Source of the DNA: Paralithodes platypus | Lineage: Eukaryota > Arthropoda > Malacostraca > Decapoda > Lithodidae | Assembly (NCBI GenBank): GCA_032716605.1 | Contig: CM064495.1 | Coordinates: forward strand, 23,484,586-23,548,585 | DNA: 64,000 nt | Direction of reading: 5' to 3' | In this document: in pieces, positions 46,113-55,765 of the stretch | Layout of the letters: every line of letters starts with the position of its first letter | Position numbering within the stretch: position 1 is the stretch's first letter | Translations under genes and position numbers: made by a program | Notes under the pieces: model-generated | The model's input: only the letters and a program-made list of their open reading frames with translations | Told to the model about the DNA's origin: nothing | The model's database searches: none

Positions 46113-46327
46113 TATAGGTAGCGCCAACGAACTTGACAATAATCTGGACCCCTTAACTTCTTATAACCCACAATGAATGACAGCACTCGGGCTGACATTT
46201 CTATCATTTAGGAAGAGTCCACTAGGAAATAGGTGTGGAAATTTACAGGCAATTTGCTCAAGGTCCTTTTGAGTTACGAAGAGGTAAGGGATCGAGATAA
46301 TTGTCAAGTTCGTTGGCGCTACCTATA
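46113..46327. mobile_element. 215-bp foldback MITE, TA-bounded
   Basis: TATAGGTAGCGCCAACGAAC at the left is mirrored by GTTCGTTGGCGCTACCTATA at the right. The arms continue about 50 bases with a few mismatches. A TA boundary suits Tc1/mariner-type MITEs, but the class is not proven. Confidence 0.85.
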
Positions 46328-46619
46328 ATGATGGTTAGATTGTGTGTGACCATTGGAATTACAGTATGATGTTGGCAATACGGCTGTCTGTCCTGTGACC
46401 ATAACAACATCGGAATATGTGTAATAGTGTACCCCACAAACTTGACCAGTAGGCAGCAGGATTCCAACATAATATAACAAAGACAATAACCTAAAGTTGT
46501 GTACTGTAGGTTATATCGATAGTGAGTTACCGTACCCTTTGTATATTATTTGATAAAGACCTACGGATAATTTAGATTCTTATAGTAGATGGGTTTATCA
46601 GTATATTTAATGGTACGAT

Positions 46620-46862
46620 CGGATACAATAGTCTCTAGCTCACTCATAAAATATCGTGGACCTCATGTTTTTCTTTATGCAATTATAACTGTTTGGATTG
46701 ATTTTTGGATATAACTTGTTCTTCAATAAATAGTATATGTAGTTTTGTAGTAGATTTACATACAATTATATTCATTAATTCGTTTCCAGGGATATAGTTC
46801 CATAAATAGATATAGGTGTAGTTCACAATTTTGCATGAGTTGGCTAGAGACTATGGTATCCG
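46620..46862 (+). mobile_element. 243-bp MITE with ~30-bp TIR
   Basis: Left CGGATACAATAGTCTCTAGC.. and right (reversed) CGGATACCATAGTCTCTAGC.. followed by ..ACTCAT on both. A partial copy lies at 22752-22897. No coding capacity. Confidence 0.75.
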
Positions 46863-47030
46863 AGTGCACCTAGGCTACACTCCTTCAAATGGTACGGTAT
46901 TCTCATACCTTCTATTAACCCATATATGTTTACAGTGTATGTTGGCATGTTTGCTCTCTCTCACTCTCACTCTCTCTCTCGTACAAGTGTTAGTAAGGGA
47001 GGGTATATGAGGAGTGAGTCTCAAATTCAA
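46863..47030. other. Spacer with (TC)n
   Basis: CTCTCTCTCACTCTCACTCTCTCTCTC at about 46954-46980. Confidence 0.6.
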
Positions 47031-47185
47031 TGTATTGATCCTCAAGTGGTTAACTACTTCACCTCCAGCTGCAAGTTCACCTTCCCACAACTCGGGTCTT
47101 ATATACCAAACAATGATGGTGTAGGAACGAATCAGGAGGCGGCGGGTGGTGCCGCGTAGCTCCTCGAATCGCATAGCATCAGACC
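47031..47185 (-). repeat. 3' LTR remnant of the Gypsy element
   Basis: TGTATTGATCCTCAAGTGG..TAAC, then CTTCACCTCCAGCTGCAAGT through GAATCGCATAGCATC. Relative to the 5' LTR it lacks about 870 internal bases and its first 250 or so bases. Confidence 0.75.
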
Positions 47186-47199
47186 TCCCCCCTAGAAAA

Positions 47200-47690
47200 G
47201 AGTTTAAGGAGTATAGTAATATTCACCCTCCGAATGATCTTATATGGGCCCCTGAACTTGGCAGATAAAGGTTGGCCAAAATACCCCCTTATCCCACTCA
47301 ACTCCGGTCTCTGTACAATACTTACGTAACATTCCCTTTACTGTCTGATGATATCGTTCGAGAACCCCTTGACTCTCTGGGTGGTAGGTGCTAGACTTTA
47401 CATGCTCGATACCAAACTCCTTCAGGGACTGCTGGAAAATGTTAGAGGTAAAATTAGTTCCTTGATCACTTTGCACCTCATGGGGGAAACCCATTCTGGT
47501 GAAAAATTTGAGCAGTTCCTTGATTACAGTTGGAGCAGAGGTAGTCCTTAAGGGTATAGCCTCTGGGTAGCGAGTTGCCATGTCCATGATAGTTAATAAA
47601 TAAATGTTACCTTGGGTGGCCAGTAAAAGTGGGATCTGATTCTGTCTAGAGAATGTGCCATTTCCATGATATCTTTACGACAAGGTTTGG
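47200..47690 (-). pseudogene. Gypsy integrase, partial
   Basis: The core domain of a retroelement integrase (rve type), which would join element DNA to the host chromosome. The DDE residues are visible: D in TIMDMATRYPEA, D in VQSDQGTNF and E in the STYHPESQGVLERYHQT region. Upstream, VVVPKPCRKDIMEMAHS joins LDRIRSHFYWP directly, so the Zn-binding HHCC module is deleted. Downstream the frame shifts after FWPTF; the C-terminal AKFRGPYKIIRRVN lies in another frame just before the polypurine tract. Non-functional. Confidence 0.85.
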
Positions 47691-47696
47691 GGACTA

Positions 47697-48360
47697 CTAC
47701 TTGATGGACGTGGCAGCTAACTCCTTGCATTCACAATCATCTCTCTGTAGCTCTACCAGGCCGCTAGGACAATTTGGAGGGGTTTCATGGTCATCGTTAG
47801 GGTCAAGATGAGCCATAAAGGTGTCAGATAAATCCACCTCAGTCACATCATCAGGCACAGTTGGAGCATCATTCACACTCTCATCATCCCTTTCATCAAC
47901 TCTTACATTCGGTACATTTCTGTCTGAGGGAACTGCTACTCGAGACATTGAAAGTTGTCAGCACACACAGGGAAAACAGTTGGCAACTCCTTGTCGAGCT
48001 CACCGGTTAGTGGCTCGTTAACAGGGGAAAGTGACAAAATGGGGTCTGGTCGGACCTTCTCACCTGCTACATCATTCCCCAAAAGGAGTGTTACCCCAGG
48101 CACAGGGATATCTTGGGACCTACACAAAGCTATGGTGGCCTCACCCTGTAGTAACTCGCATTCAATTTCGCCTTTTACCAAGTATGCTGGCCTCCAGCAC
48201 CTCTCATTACAACTGGTTCGCCAGGTGGGCACTCAGTGTAAGGATTCACCATGAGGGTGCTAGTAGAACCTGTGTCTCTCAGAATTTTTACCTCATGCAT
48301 GCAACCATTTAATCTCACGTTGCCAGATGAAATAAAGGGACGGTAACTGTCCTGCACTGA
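47697..48360 (-). pseudogene. Gypsy protease and pol linker, frameshifted
   Basis: The retropepsin active site reads KILRDTGSTSTLM (DTG motif), after NVRLNGCMHEV. In a shifted frame the flap-to-C-terminal region follows, with PVPGVTLLLGNDVAGEKV, then an acidic linker (47697-47948). Retroviral-type aspartic protease would process the Gag-Pol polyprotein. The reverse transcriptase that should follow is absent and the sequence jumps to integrase. Confidence 0.75.
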
Positions 48361-48491
48361 TGGTGAAATTATTATTGGCTTAACCCTAGTGGGTTGCACC
48401 ACACATGCTACTACACCCCTGTCTAGATGATTTACGTTAGCTGCTAGGTACTCCTTCTGTCGAGAGTCCTGCATTAAAGGAACTTTTGGTG

Positions 48492-49345
48492 CTAGGTACT
48501 CCTTCTGTGTGCTAGGTACTCCTGTCGGGAGTCCTGCATTAAAGGCACACATGGAATTTGAGATACGGCGGCAACTGTCTGCCCCGATCTCTCAGTTTTT
48601 TCCTTGGCCCAGCACTGATAAGCTAGGTGGCCTCTCATGCCACAAAAAGTACATACTTTAGGGGATACGGGAAAGTTCCCTCTTTGAGCATTACTATTAG
48701 TTTGGGGCCCACCTCTGTTACCATTGCCCTGAGTCGCATTTTTAGTTGGGGGAACAATTCTATTTTGGCTAGCTGGGGAAGACGTTATAGGCTTGTGACT
48801 GGGTCGGTCAGATTTGTGATTGGGATACTTAAAATTAGAACTAGAATTATCGTAGGGCTTCTTTCCACGAAATTTGTTGTTGAGCACGTATGTGTCAGCC
48901 ATGTCAGCGGCGTCAGCAAGACAATCTACCTTTTTCCCCTTTAAATGATAGGATACAGAAGAATCAATTTTCCATAGGAAATTTTCTAACAGGACCAACT
49001 CCTTCAGATCGTTGTAGCTTGTGACTTTCTTACTCTTGACCCAATGATTGAAAGTTTTAGTCATGGTCCTGGCAAATACCTTATGGGTTTCTTCTACTTT
49101 CTTCTGGTTTTTACGGAAAGATTGCCTGTAAGCCTGAGGCTGCAATTGATAGGTTTTTAGGATAGCTTCTTTGAGATTGTCATAATCCTGCCTAACTTCG
49201 TGGCTCGAGCCTGCCCTGTCAAAACGGTTTGTAACATAAAAGGCCATTGATCTCTTGTCCACTTCATACCTCCAGCAACTTCCTCAAACAAAACAAAGAA
49301 ATCCTGCACATTATCCTCAGTGAAAGGTGGAATGACACTAGTCAT
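48492..49345 (-). pseudogene. Gypsy Gag (capsid plus zinc knuckle), frameshifted
   Basis: Two overlapping open segments. 49157-49345 begins MTSVIPPFTEDNVQDFFVLF and covers the start of the capsid region. 48492-49262 continues with SSHEVRQDYDNLKEAILKTY, FNHWVKSKKVTSYNDLKELV and one CCHC zinc knuckle, CTFCGMRGHLAYQC (about 48615-48660). The capsid part resembles the SCAN-like Gag of arthropod and vertebrate Gypsy elements. A frameshift near 49230 separates the two. Gag would form the virus-like particle and bind element RNA. A tandem duplication of GGTACTCC-type sequence at 48480-48545 scrambles the C-terminus. Confidence 0.8.
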
Positions 49346-49536
49346 AGTTAATCCCAGAGGGGAGCAATTACGGGAGCATTCGTATTGACATTTAGTTGAG
49401 CCGTACGATATTGATATTCATAATGTTCGGTTTATTCTGGCTTCTTCGATATTTGCTCTCGCTTTAGTGCTGGCTTGTTCGGTATTTGCTCTGGCTTGTT
49501 CGGCATTTACTCTGGCTAGTTCTATTTTTAGTTTGG

Positions 49537-49764
49537 CTAGTTCTGGATCCCACCAACTGCTCCGTCTCCCTCCCCGCCTTCTACAGGGAACAGGTGGGTT
49601 TTTATGGTCTGAGCCACCTCTACTTTAGACATGTTTGAGACAGTTAATTGGAGATGTGAGGCAAGCACTTTCAGTTCATATTTTGACAGACAGTCAATAT
49701 CAGGGGATGTGGGTTCTGATTCTATGAAAACTCGAGCATCTTCTTCATTAATTAGTTGAGGCAT
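49537..49764 (-). pseudogene. Gypsy Gag N-terminal fragment
   Basis: Starts at ATG 49762-49764, the first ATG after the primer-binding site. Reads MPQLINEEDARVF..DIDCLSKYELKVLASHL, a short helical N-terminal domain common in this Gypsy lineage. Between it and the capsid, the minus strand encodes alanine/glutamate/arginine-rich heptads (ELARVNAEQARANTEQA), likely coiled coil, in an interrupted frame. Confidence 0.7.
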
Positions 49765-49822
49765 GATTAATATTTGATTTTTAAGTAGTGAAACTTTAAT
49801 GAAACAGTGAAACTGTATGAAA

Positions 49823-49843
49823 CGAATCCTGGCAAGGTCGCCA
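49823..49843 (-). promoter_or_regulatory. Primer-binding site, tRNA-Arg type
   Basis: The minus strand reads TGGCGACCTTGCCAGGATTCG seven bases inside the LTR edge. Its complement ends CAAGGTCGCCA, which matches the 3' end of arginine tRNAs (acceptor GACC..GGTCG plus CCA), as used by 412/mdg1-type Gypsy elements. Confidence 0.75.
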
Positions 49844-49849
49844 CTCTTC

Positions 49850-51269
49850 TGTTACGTATCTTGATCCTCAAGTGGTTAACTTGATGAATCTAGATAGCAC
49901 AGAGATATATATTAAGGTATCAGTCAGCTGAAGGCAAAACAAAAGTAAAATCTAATAAAATAATTTCCTGTTGTTGCTTCCTTTCCTTTTGGATCTTAGG
50001 ACTTGGTATCCTTTATGGACTGATACTCTTTACTTATGAAAAATACTGAAACTAATTAAAGTCATGTAGTATTTATAAAGAATTATTATTTAACCGAAGC
50101 TTAGTAGGCTATGGTTATGAACCGAATAAGTTATAGCTAAAGAAGGACTATTAATTTTATAAAAAGTCTTGAAAGATAAATATTAAAGTAAGAATATTTC
50201 TGTTTCTTACCCTTTTTGAAATGAATAGATAGTTTTCTTATATGTCCTTTTATTTATATTTGTAATTATTCTTGGTTCTTGTCTTACGTTAATAGTATTA
50301 TATTATTATTATCATCAGGAGTAATATCAAAGTCACATAAAAAGTTAGATATATATTTAATAATTAGTTAAATTTATTTCTTAACCACGTAACATTGAGG
50401 TTTGATTATGAGTAAATAAAGTTACAGGATCGTTTCATAGATTCGATTCAGGTCTCACTCAAATAATATGAAAAGCAAAATATATTTTGAAGCAAAGAAT
50501 TTTCTTCAGCTTAGGAAATCACTAGAAGTAATATTAACACAGCCATGTTAGTCTAAGGCGATATTACTAATACGAGACAATAGCATCACCGTACGAAGCA
50601 CCGTTAAGCAATGTACGCTTAATTCAAAGAACATGAAAGAACTCGTAAGTATTAAACAATAGTATTACTTTCATCATAACCCAATTACTTAAAGAGTTGC
50701 TTTAGTCCACAAGTTAGTAAATAGTTAAGTACATAATAATAGCGTTAACGTTAATTCCCAAATCAAATAGTTAAAACACATTACACACATTAAACACATC
50801 ACGTTAATTCCCAATCACATATCTCACTAACCAACATAACGTAAGTGTTTACACCGAACACACTTAACACACATTTATATAATCTGACTGACAGTCACAA
50901 TCCCATTATAATACTTCACCCCGTCTTCCTCCAGCTGCAAGTTCAATATACCAAACAATGATGGTGTAGGAACGAATCAGGAGGCGGCGGGTGGTGCCGG
51001 CACCAATCATAGCTCCTCGAATCGCATAGCAGGTGTGTCGTCCACTCACAGCTCCTGGCGTCGATCATACGTCATAGCATCGGTCATCGAGGTATGGGGC
51101 GAGCTGGTATGGGGCGAGATGGTTTGCCCACTCGCTCGTTCGCTCGCTAGTCTGCTTCACCACTTGGGTAGTTTGGCTCCTTGAACTCTAATTCTAACTC
51201 TTAAATTAACATACAGGGCTCCGTTTGTCAGAACATGTATGTTATTCTCTTCTGTATTGCGTTGTTACA
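49850..51269 (-). repeat. 5' LTR of the Gypsy element (~1.42 kb)
   Basis: On the minus strand it begins TGTAACAACGC (51269) and ends GATACGTAACA (49850), i.e. TG..CA with a short imperfect inverted repeat TGT(T)AC/GTAACA. A TTATATAAAT word at about 50871-50880 (minus) may be the TATA element. Confidence 0.7.
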
Positions 51270-51280
51270 TGTAACCTTAA

Positions 51281-51509
51281 CCCCTTCAGACATATATGAC
51301 GCAGAGGTTGCCAGATTAGCAATAAGAAATAGAGTTCTCTCACTCTTATAATTACCTCTCCAAAATTAGTTTTCTGCCCACATCTAACTCAAAGACAACT
51401 GCAGAGGTTGAAGTAACTAAAATAAAGGTTTGTAAAAAACCCTGATGGTAATAAAGGCTTTAAAGTATCCCTAATAGGCTCAAAATTGCGTCATATGTCG
51501 GAGAGGGTT
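51281..51509. mobile_element. 229-bp TTAA MITE
   Basis: TTAA at 51277-51280 and 51510-51513. The termini CCCCTTCAGACATATATGACG and (reversed) AACCCTCTCCGACATATGACG match imperfectly. An older copy is at 137-265. No coding capacity. Confidence 0.75.
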
Positions 51510-51513
51510 TTAA

Positions 51514-51687
51514 TAATCTAATCACCTTCTCTGTTTCAACTTTTATATATACTGTATATATTGCATTTACATCCACAAATATGTTTCTTATGTAACTCTC
51601 TTCTGTAATATAAACATGATGAGATAAATATGGTACCGCATACCAAGAGTAATTCAAGTGCCCATAATAGTATACCCATATAAACAG
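51514..51687. other. Spacer, no feature recognised
   Basis: AT-rich. Confidence 0.4.
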
Positions 51688-52173
51688 CTTTTTTACTGGG
51701 GTTTAATTGGACAATAGATAGGTTCTTACTTGACTGGAGAAGCTAAAGCCAAACTACACATGCACAAAACTCGTAAAAAGTAAATATAATACTGAATACA
51801 CACATGAATTTACTTTTAATAATCACTTAATACACAACACGGATAATACACCTTACACTGATACAATATACAACACGGATAATACACCTTACACTGATAC
51901 ATAATCACAATATAAATATGCCTAGCACGGACGAGGATCCACGACGGACCTATAGAATTCACTTAGCACTCCTATTTCATCACTTGCGTAGTTTCGGAGA
52001 TACACTTCGTTTGCACTGGTAATATTCCACACTGATATTTGGTATTGATAAATACGTTCAATGTAATGAATTCTAACACTGGGCAGATCTGGAGATACGG
52101 GCACTGGTAACTGAAGTGTTGATAGCGGAGTCCTTTCTCTTGGTCCCGTCGAGCCGCTTAGGTGGTCCTGCCG

Positions 52174-52822
52174 GTGACTGGACGACTCGGCCCATGGGAC
52201 AACTCGGCTCGGACAGCTCGGCCCACTTTTGGACAACTCGGCCACGACGGCGAGACAACTCGGCCGATTATTTGAGACAGCTCGGCCCCATGTTTTGCTA
52301 TGGGGCAATTTGACGAGACCAGTCAGGATTAGGATGGGGAGAGCTAAGTGGAGGGTTTATGGGTGAGGCCATGTATGCAGCACCAAATCCTGTCCTCTGC
52401 GTATATGCGCGGCCTTTTCCCTAATATTTTTATTATGTTATTTAGGCTCAACTGTTAGGTTAATTTAAGTTAGGTTAGGTTAAGATAATATAATAGTATA
52501 AAGGAAAAAAAAATCGTGCCAAGGGGCCTAAGATTCTCACGCATGCGCAGAGGACAGGATTTGCAGGATTTGGTGCTGCATACATGGCCTCCCGTTTATG
52601 GCGTGTGTGTAATGTGGGTGAAATGTTCGTTTATTGTATAATTATGTCATAGGCTAGTTATCTCGATTCATAATGTGTAGGTTAGGTTAGGTTAGGTTAA
52701 TTAAGAGTTGTCTCGTAATTAACACGGGGCCGAGCTGTCTCGTTTTTACTGGGCCGAGCTGTCTCGCCGTGGGCCGAGGTGTCCTGGCCGAGCTGTCCCG
52801 TGGGCCGAGTAGTCTAGCATTC
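52174..52822. mobile_element. 649-bp MITE with CTCGGCC-repeat subterminal arrays, 9-bp TSD
   Basis: GTCCTGCCG occurs at 52165-52173 and 52823-52831, and once only at the empty site 21082-21090. Both ends are built of inverted arrays of the word GAGACAGCTCGGCCC and variants (about five at each end), facing inwards. The termini GACTGGACGACTCGGCCCA and (reversed) TGCTAGACTACTCGGCCCA match imperfectly. A 9-bp duplication with long repetitive ends suits Mutator-like elements; no transposase is present. The right half contains a TTAGG run (52679-52698). Confidence 0.85.
52363..52593. mobile_element. 231-bp nested MITE, 8-bp TSD (hAT-like)
   Basis: GTTTATGG flanks both sides (52355-52362 and 52594-52601). 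The termini GTGAGGCCATGTATGCAGCA and (reversed) GGGAGGCCATGTATGCAGCA continue as inverted repeats through ACCAAATCCTG..TCCTCTGCG, with a 9-base duplication in the right arm. The 8-bp duplication suggests hAT. It sits inside the 649-bp MITE. Confidence 0.85.
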
Positions 52823-52923
52823 GTCCTGCCGTGTGGTAAGTGGGTAGGGATACAGATGGACTAGTTGGTTTTGGATCTTAAATAGTAGTTCCGTATGTCC
52901 TGACATAGGGGTTATATACTATC

Positions 52924-55765
52924 AAAGGAGTACAAAGGAGTACAAAGGAAATCAAGCAACAACAGGTCTAGTGACCCTTCTAGGTTGCTTGTCCTCCAAA
53001 ACACTGAGGATCAAGTGTCCAAACAGTGGTTTAGAGTGGGTAAGGGAACATTGGAAAGGGAACTACTGCCCTGCCACTAACGTGGCAGGACTAGGAAGTT
53101 AGTAGGGGACATATGGGTTAGTAACTGAGGGGAGGATAAAGTTATTCATTTACAAACGCAGTCAGTCGCGGGTTTGATGCGAGATATTTGTCTAGGCGGA
53201 ATTTAAATGAATCAACGGTGCTGCAGTCTATAACGTCTCGGGGAAGCCCATTCCACAAGTTGACAACTCGATTGAAGAAGAAATTCTTAGATTCGTGCGA
53301 GTTAAAAGATTTACCAATAATTTTGCAACCGTTTCCCCGCGTGTAATTAGATTGGTCGATAGTGAAGTACTTACTACAGTTCATATTGTCGATGTCTTTG
53401 ATGATTTTGAACACTTGAATTAAGTCGCCTCTTAATCTGCGCTGGGTTAAAGGAAATAGATTTAATTCTCTAAGACGCTCTTCGTATGGTTTGTTCTTTA
53501 GGCTAGGTATCATTTTGGTAACTCTACGTTGAACTCGTTCTAGCTTGTTTATATCTTTTTGGTAATAAGGGCACCAGGATTGAACGCAGTATTCCAGAAG
53601 AGGGCGGACTAAGGAATTGTAAAGGGTTAGGATAACTTCTTTGGATTTATGCTCAAATGACCTGCCTATAAAGCCAATTATTTTGTTTGCCTTCTTAACA
53701 ACTTCTGAACATTGTTGACTCGGTTTTAGGTTACTCGATATTGTTACTCCCAGATCAGTTTCTCTGTTTACATTCTTAAGCTGAGTGCCATTCATCGAAT
53801 AGTTTGCTTTCTCATTTAGGTATCCGACATGTAGTACTTTACATTTATCCGCATTGAAACTCATTTGCCAAATTTGGGCCCAACATGACAATTTATCTAG
53901 ATTGTGTTGCATATCGTCAACTTGTTCTTTTGAGAGTACGCTATTTGCAATTTTTGTATCGTCAGCAAATTTTGAGATTGTGCAGGTGAGACCCTCATCT
54001 ATGTCGTTGATGTAAATTAGAAAGAGAATTGGTCCTAGTACCGATCCCTGGGGTACCCCGCTACTTACATTGGTCCATTTAGATGCCTTACCATTTATGA
54101 CTACCCTTTGCTTTCTGTTGCTGAGCCAATTTTCTATCCATTTCAACACACCGTCTTGTATTCCATGCGCTTTTAGTTTTAGCAGTAAACGTTTGTGGGG
54201 AACTTTGTCAAAGGCCTTTTGAAAATCAAGGTATATAATATCTACAGCTTTACTCTCATCGTAGAGGTTGAGGATAACGTGGAAGAAGTCTAAGAGGTTT
54301 GTTAAACAGGAACGTTTTTTACGAAAGCCGTGTTGAGTATCTTTAAGTATGTTATTTTCCTCTAAGTGATTTACGAGTCTGTCTCGTATGACCGTTTCTA
54401 GCATTTTACATACAACTGAGGTTAAGCTAATTGGACGATAGTTACTGGGTAGGGATTTGCTGCCTTTTTTGAATATCGGTGTTACGTTGGCTAGCTTCCA
54501 CTGATCAGGCATAGTTCCAGACTGCAAGGATTTATTGAATAGTAATGTCAGTGGTTTGGAGAGCTCATTCTTAGCTTCCTTTAGAACTCTAGGCGAGATT
54601 GTATCAGGTCCTGGCGTTTTATTTACCTTGAGTTTATCTAAACAATTCAATACTTCTCTCTCTGTAACGGTGATATTGCTTAGAACATCTGAATTATCAA
54701 TCTGAATCGGCGATGGTGTAGGGATATCACTGAGGTCTTCTGTTGTAAAAACTGATGCAAAGAAGGTATTGAGGGCATTACTCATTTGTACTTCGTCTTT
54801 GGTGTATTCTCCATTTTCATCGACTAACGGTCCAACAGTTGAAGTAACTACTTTTTTCTTTCTGATATAACTATAGAATTCTTTCGGGTTTGTTTTACTT
54901 TGATTCGCAATATGTAACTCTAAGGTCTTTTTACTTTGCTTAATTAACTTTTTGGCTTTGCGTCGTAGCTCTACAAATTTCAGCCGTTCTTCGTCATTTT
55001 GTGAGGATTTTAATCTATCATTAGCAAATTTTTTAGCAAGCAGGCAGTTTGAAATATCTTTATTCCACCATTTGGGCTTATTATTATGGCCTGGACGCCG
55101 TATTTTCGATGGTATGCAGTCTTGCACTGCTTTTAGGTAAGTGGTTTCGAATAACTTCCAAGATGTATTTATGTCGTTATTGTTAATTAAAAAGCTCCAG
55201 TCAGTTTCTTTAAACATAGCTCTAAGTTTATGGAAGTTTGCTTTCTTGAAATTAGGGACTTTTTCGATGCTACTATTTGGTTCGTTACTAGTAAACTTTA
55301 AAGTGAAAGTTATCGTACGATGGTCGCTGTTACTGAATTCATCACCAACATTCAAATTCTCTATCAATTCTTCTTTTGTTGCAAGTACAATGTCAAGAAC
55401 GTTATTACCACGGGTCGGCATTCGAACAAATTGATAAAGCGAACTCTCTTGCAAGTTCGTATACAAGTCATGTCCGGAGTGTGAAGTAAGAGTATCGCCC
55501 CACTTGGTCACAGGTAAATTAAAGTCGCCAAAAATTACGGTATCTTGTGAGTTACTTACATCTGCAATTTGTTCGTAAATTTCTCGGTCAGTTTGCACTG
55601 ATTGAGCTGGAGGTCTGTATATTAACGCAAGTATTATTTTTGTACCTTTATTATTCTTTATTAGCACAAAAGATGTGTCGACGTTCACAATTTGAGGTTT
55701 TGACACGAGGGTCGGGTTAAGACTTTCTTTGATATAAAATAAAACGCCAAATAAAATAAAATGCT
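52924..55765 (-). mobile_element. CR1-like LINE, copy 2, 5'-truncated
   Basis: The 3' end has tandem AAAGGAGTAC repeats (52924-52950). The 5' end stops inside the endonuclease. The uninterrupted target ACTATCGGATG is seen at 20986-20996 (opposite strand) in the other repeat copy, which fixes the boundaries. No clear target duplication; a few extra bases (AAATAAAATGCT) sit at the 5' junction. Confidence 0.9.
53142..55751 (-). CDS. CR1-like LINE endonuclease (partial) and reverse transcriptase ORF
   Basis: The frame is open from the 5' truncation point (GVLFYIKESLNPTLV) to the stop at 53142, about 869 residues, with no authentic start. Endonuclease C-terminal motifs: LIYRPPAQS, VIFGDFNLP, VLDIVLAT and NSDHRTITF. 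RT motifs: NKTPGPDTISPRVL, SNYRPISLTSVV, QHGFRKKRSCLTN, DIIYLDFQKAFDKVPH (motif A with both Asp), SGVPQGSVLGPILFLIYIND and SKFADDTKIA (motif C, F-ADD). The C-terminal LERVQRRVTKMI and RRLRGDLIQVFKII are typical of this group. RT residues look intact, unlike the copy at 17083. Missing are ORF1 and the first part of the endonuclease, so it cannot act alone. Confidence 0.93.
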   Translation of the reverse strand, partial: FGVLFYIKESLNPTLVSKPQIVNVDTSFVLIKNNKGTKIILALIYRPPAQSVQTDREIYEQIADVSNSQDTVIFGDFNLPVTKWGDTLTSHSGHDLYTNLQESSLYQFVRMPTRGNNVLDIVLATKEELIENLNVGDEFSNSDHRTITFTLKFTSNEPNSSIEKVPNFKKANFHKLRAMFKETDWSFLINNNDINTSWKLFETTYLKAVQDCIPSKIRRPGHNNKPKWWNKDISNCLLAKKFANDRLKSSQNDEERLKFVELRRKAKKLIKQSKKTLELHIANQSKTNPKEFYSYIRKKKVVTSTVGPLVDENGEYTKDEVQMSNALNTFFASVFTTEDLSDIPTPSPIQIDNSDVLSNITVTEREVLNCLDKLKVNKTPGPDTISPRVLKEAKNELSKPLTLLFNKSLQSGTMPDQWKLANVTPIFKKGSKSLPSNYRPISLTSVVCKMLETVIRDRLVNHLEENNILKDTQHGFRKKRSCLTNLLDFFHVILNLYDESKAVDIIYLDFQKAFDKVPHKRLLLKLKAHGIQDGVLKWIENWLSNRKQRVVINGKASKWTNVSSGVPQGSVLGPILFLIYINDIDEGLTCTISKFADDTKIANSVLSKEQVDDMQHNLDKLSCWAQIWQMSFNADKCKVLHVGYLNEKANYSMNGTQLKNVNRETDLGVTISSNLKPSQQCSEVVKKANKIIGFIGRSFEHKSKEVILTLYNSLVRPLLEYCVQSWCPYYQKDINKLERVQRRVTKMIPSLKNKPYEERLRELNLFPLTQRRLRGDLIQVFKIIKDIDNMNCSKYFTIDQSNYTRGNGCKIIGKSFNSHESKNFFFNRVVNLWNGLPRDVIDCSTVDSFKFRLDKYLASNPRLTAFVNE

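Larger units (their letters stand above)
47031..51269 (-). mobile_element. Gypsy-group LTR retrotransposon, internally deleted
   Basis: Minus-strand order: 5' LTR (51269-49850), primer-binding site, gag pieces, protease, integrase, polypurine tract AGGGGGGAGG (about 47187-47196), 3' LTR remnant. The shared LTR words TTGATCCTCAAGTGGTTAAC, CTCCAGCTGCAAGTTCA and AATCAGGAGGCGGCGGGTGG occur at both ends. The reverse transcriptase/RNase H segment is missing altogether, so it could only move in trans. Confidence 0.85.

Noticed and set aside
52073..52313. Open frames rich in Ser-Pro over the CTCGGCC repeats
   Set aside because: They follow the repeat array at the end of the 649-bp MITE, not a gene.
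55704..55706. GTG as start of the CR1-like ORF at 53142
   Set aside because: The same frame is open further upstream and reads canonical endonuclease sequence (FYIKESLNPTL). The element is simply 5'-truncated.
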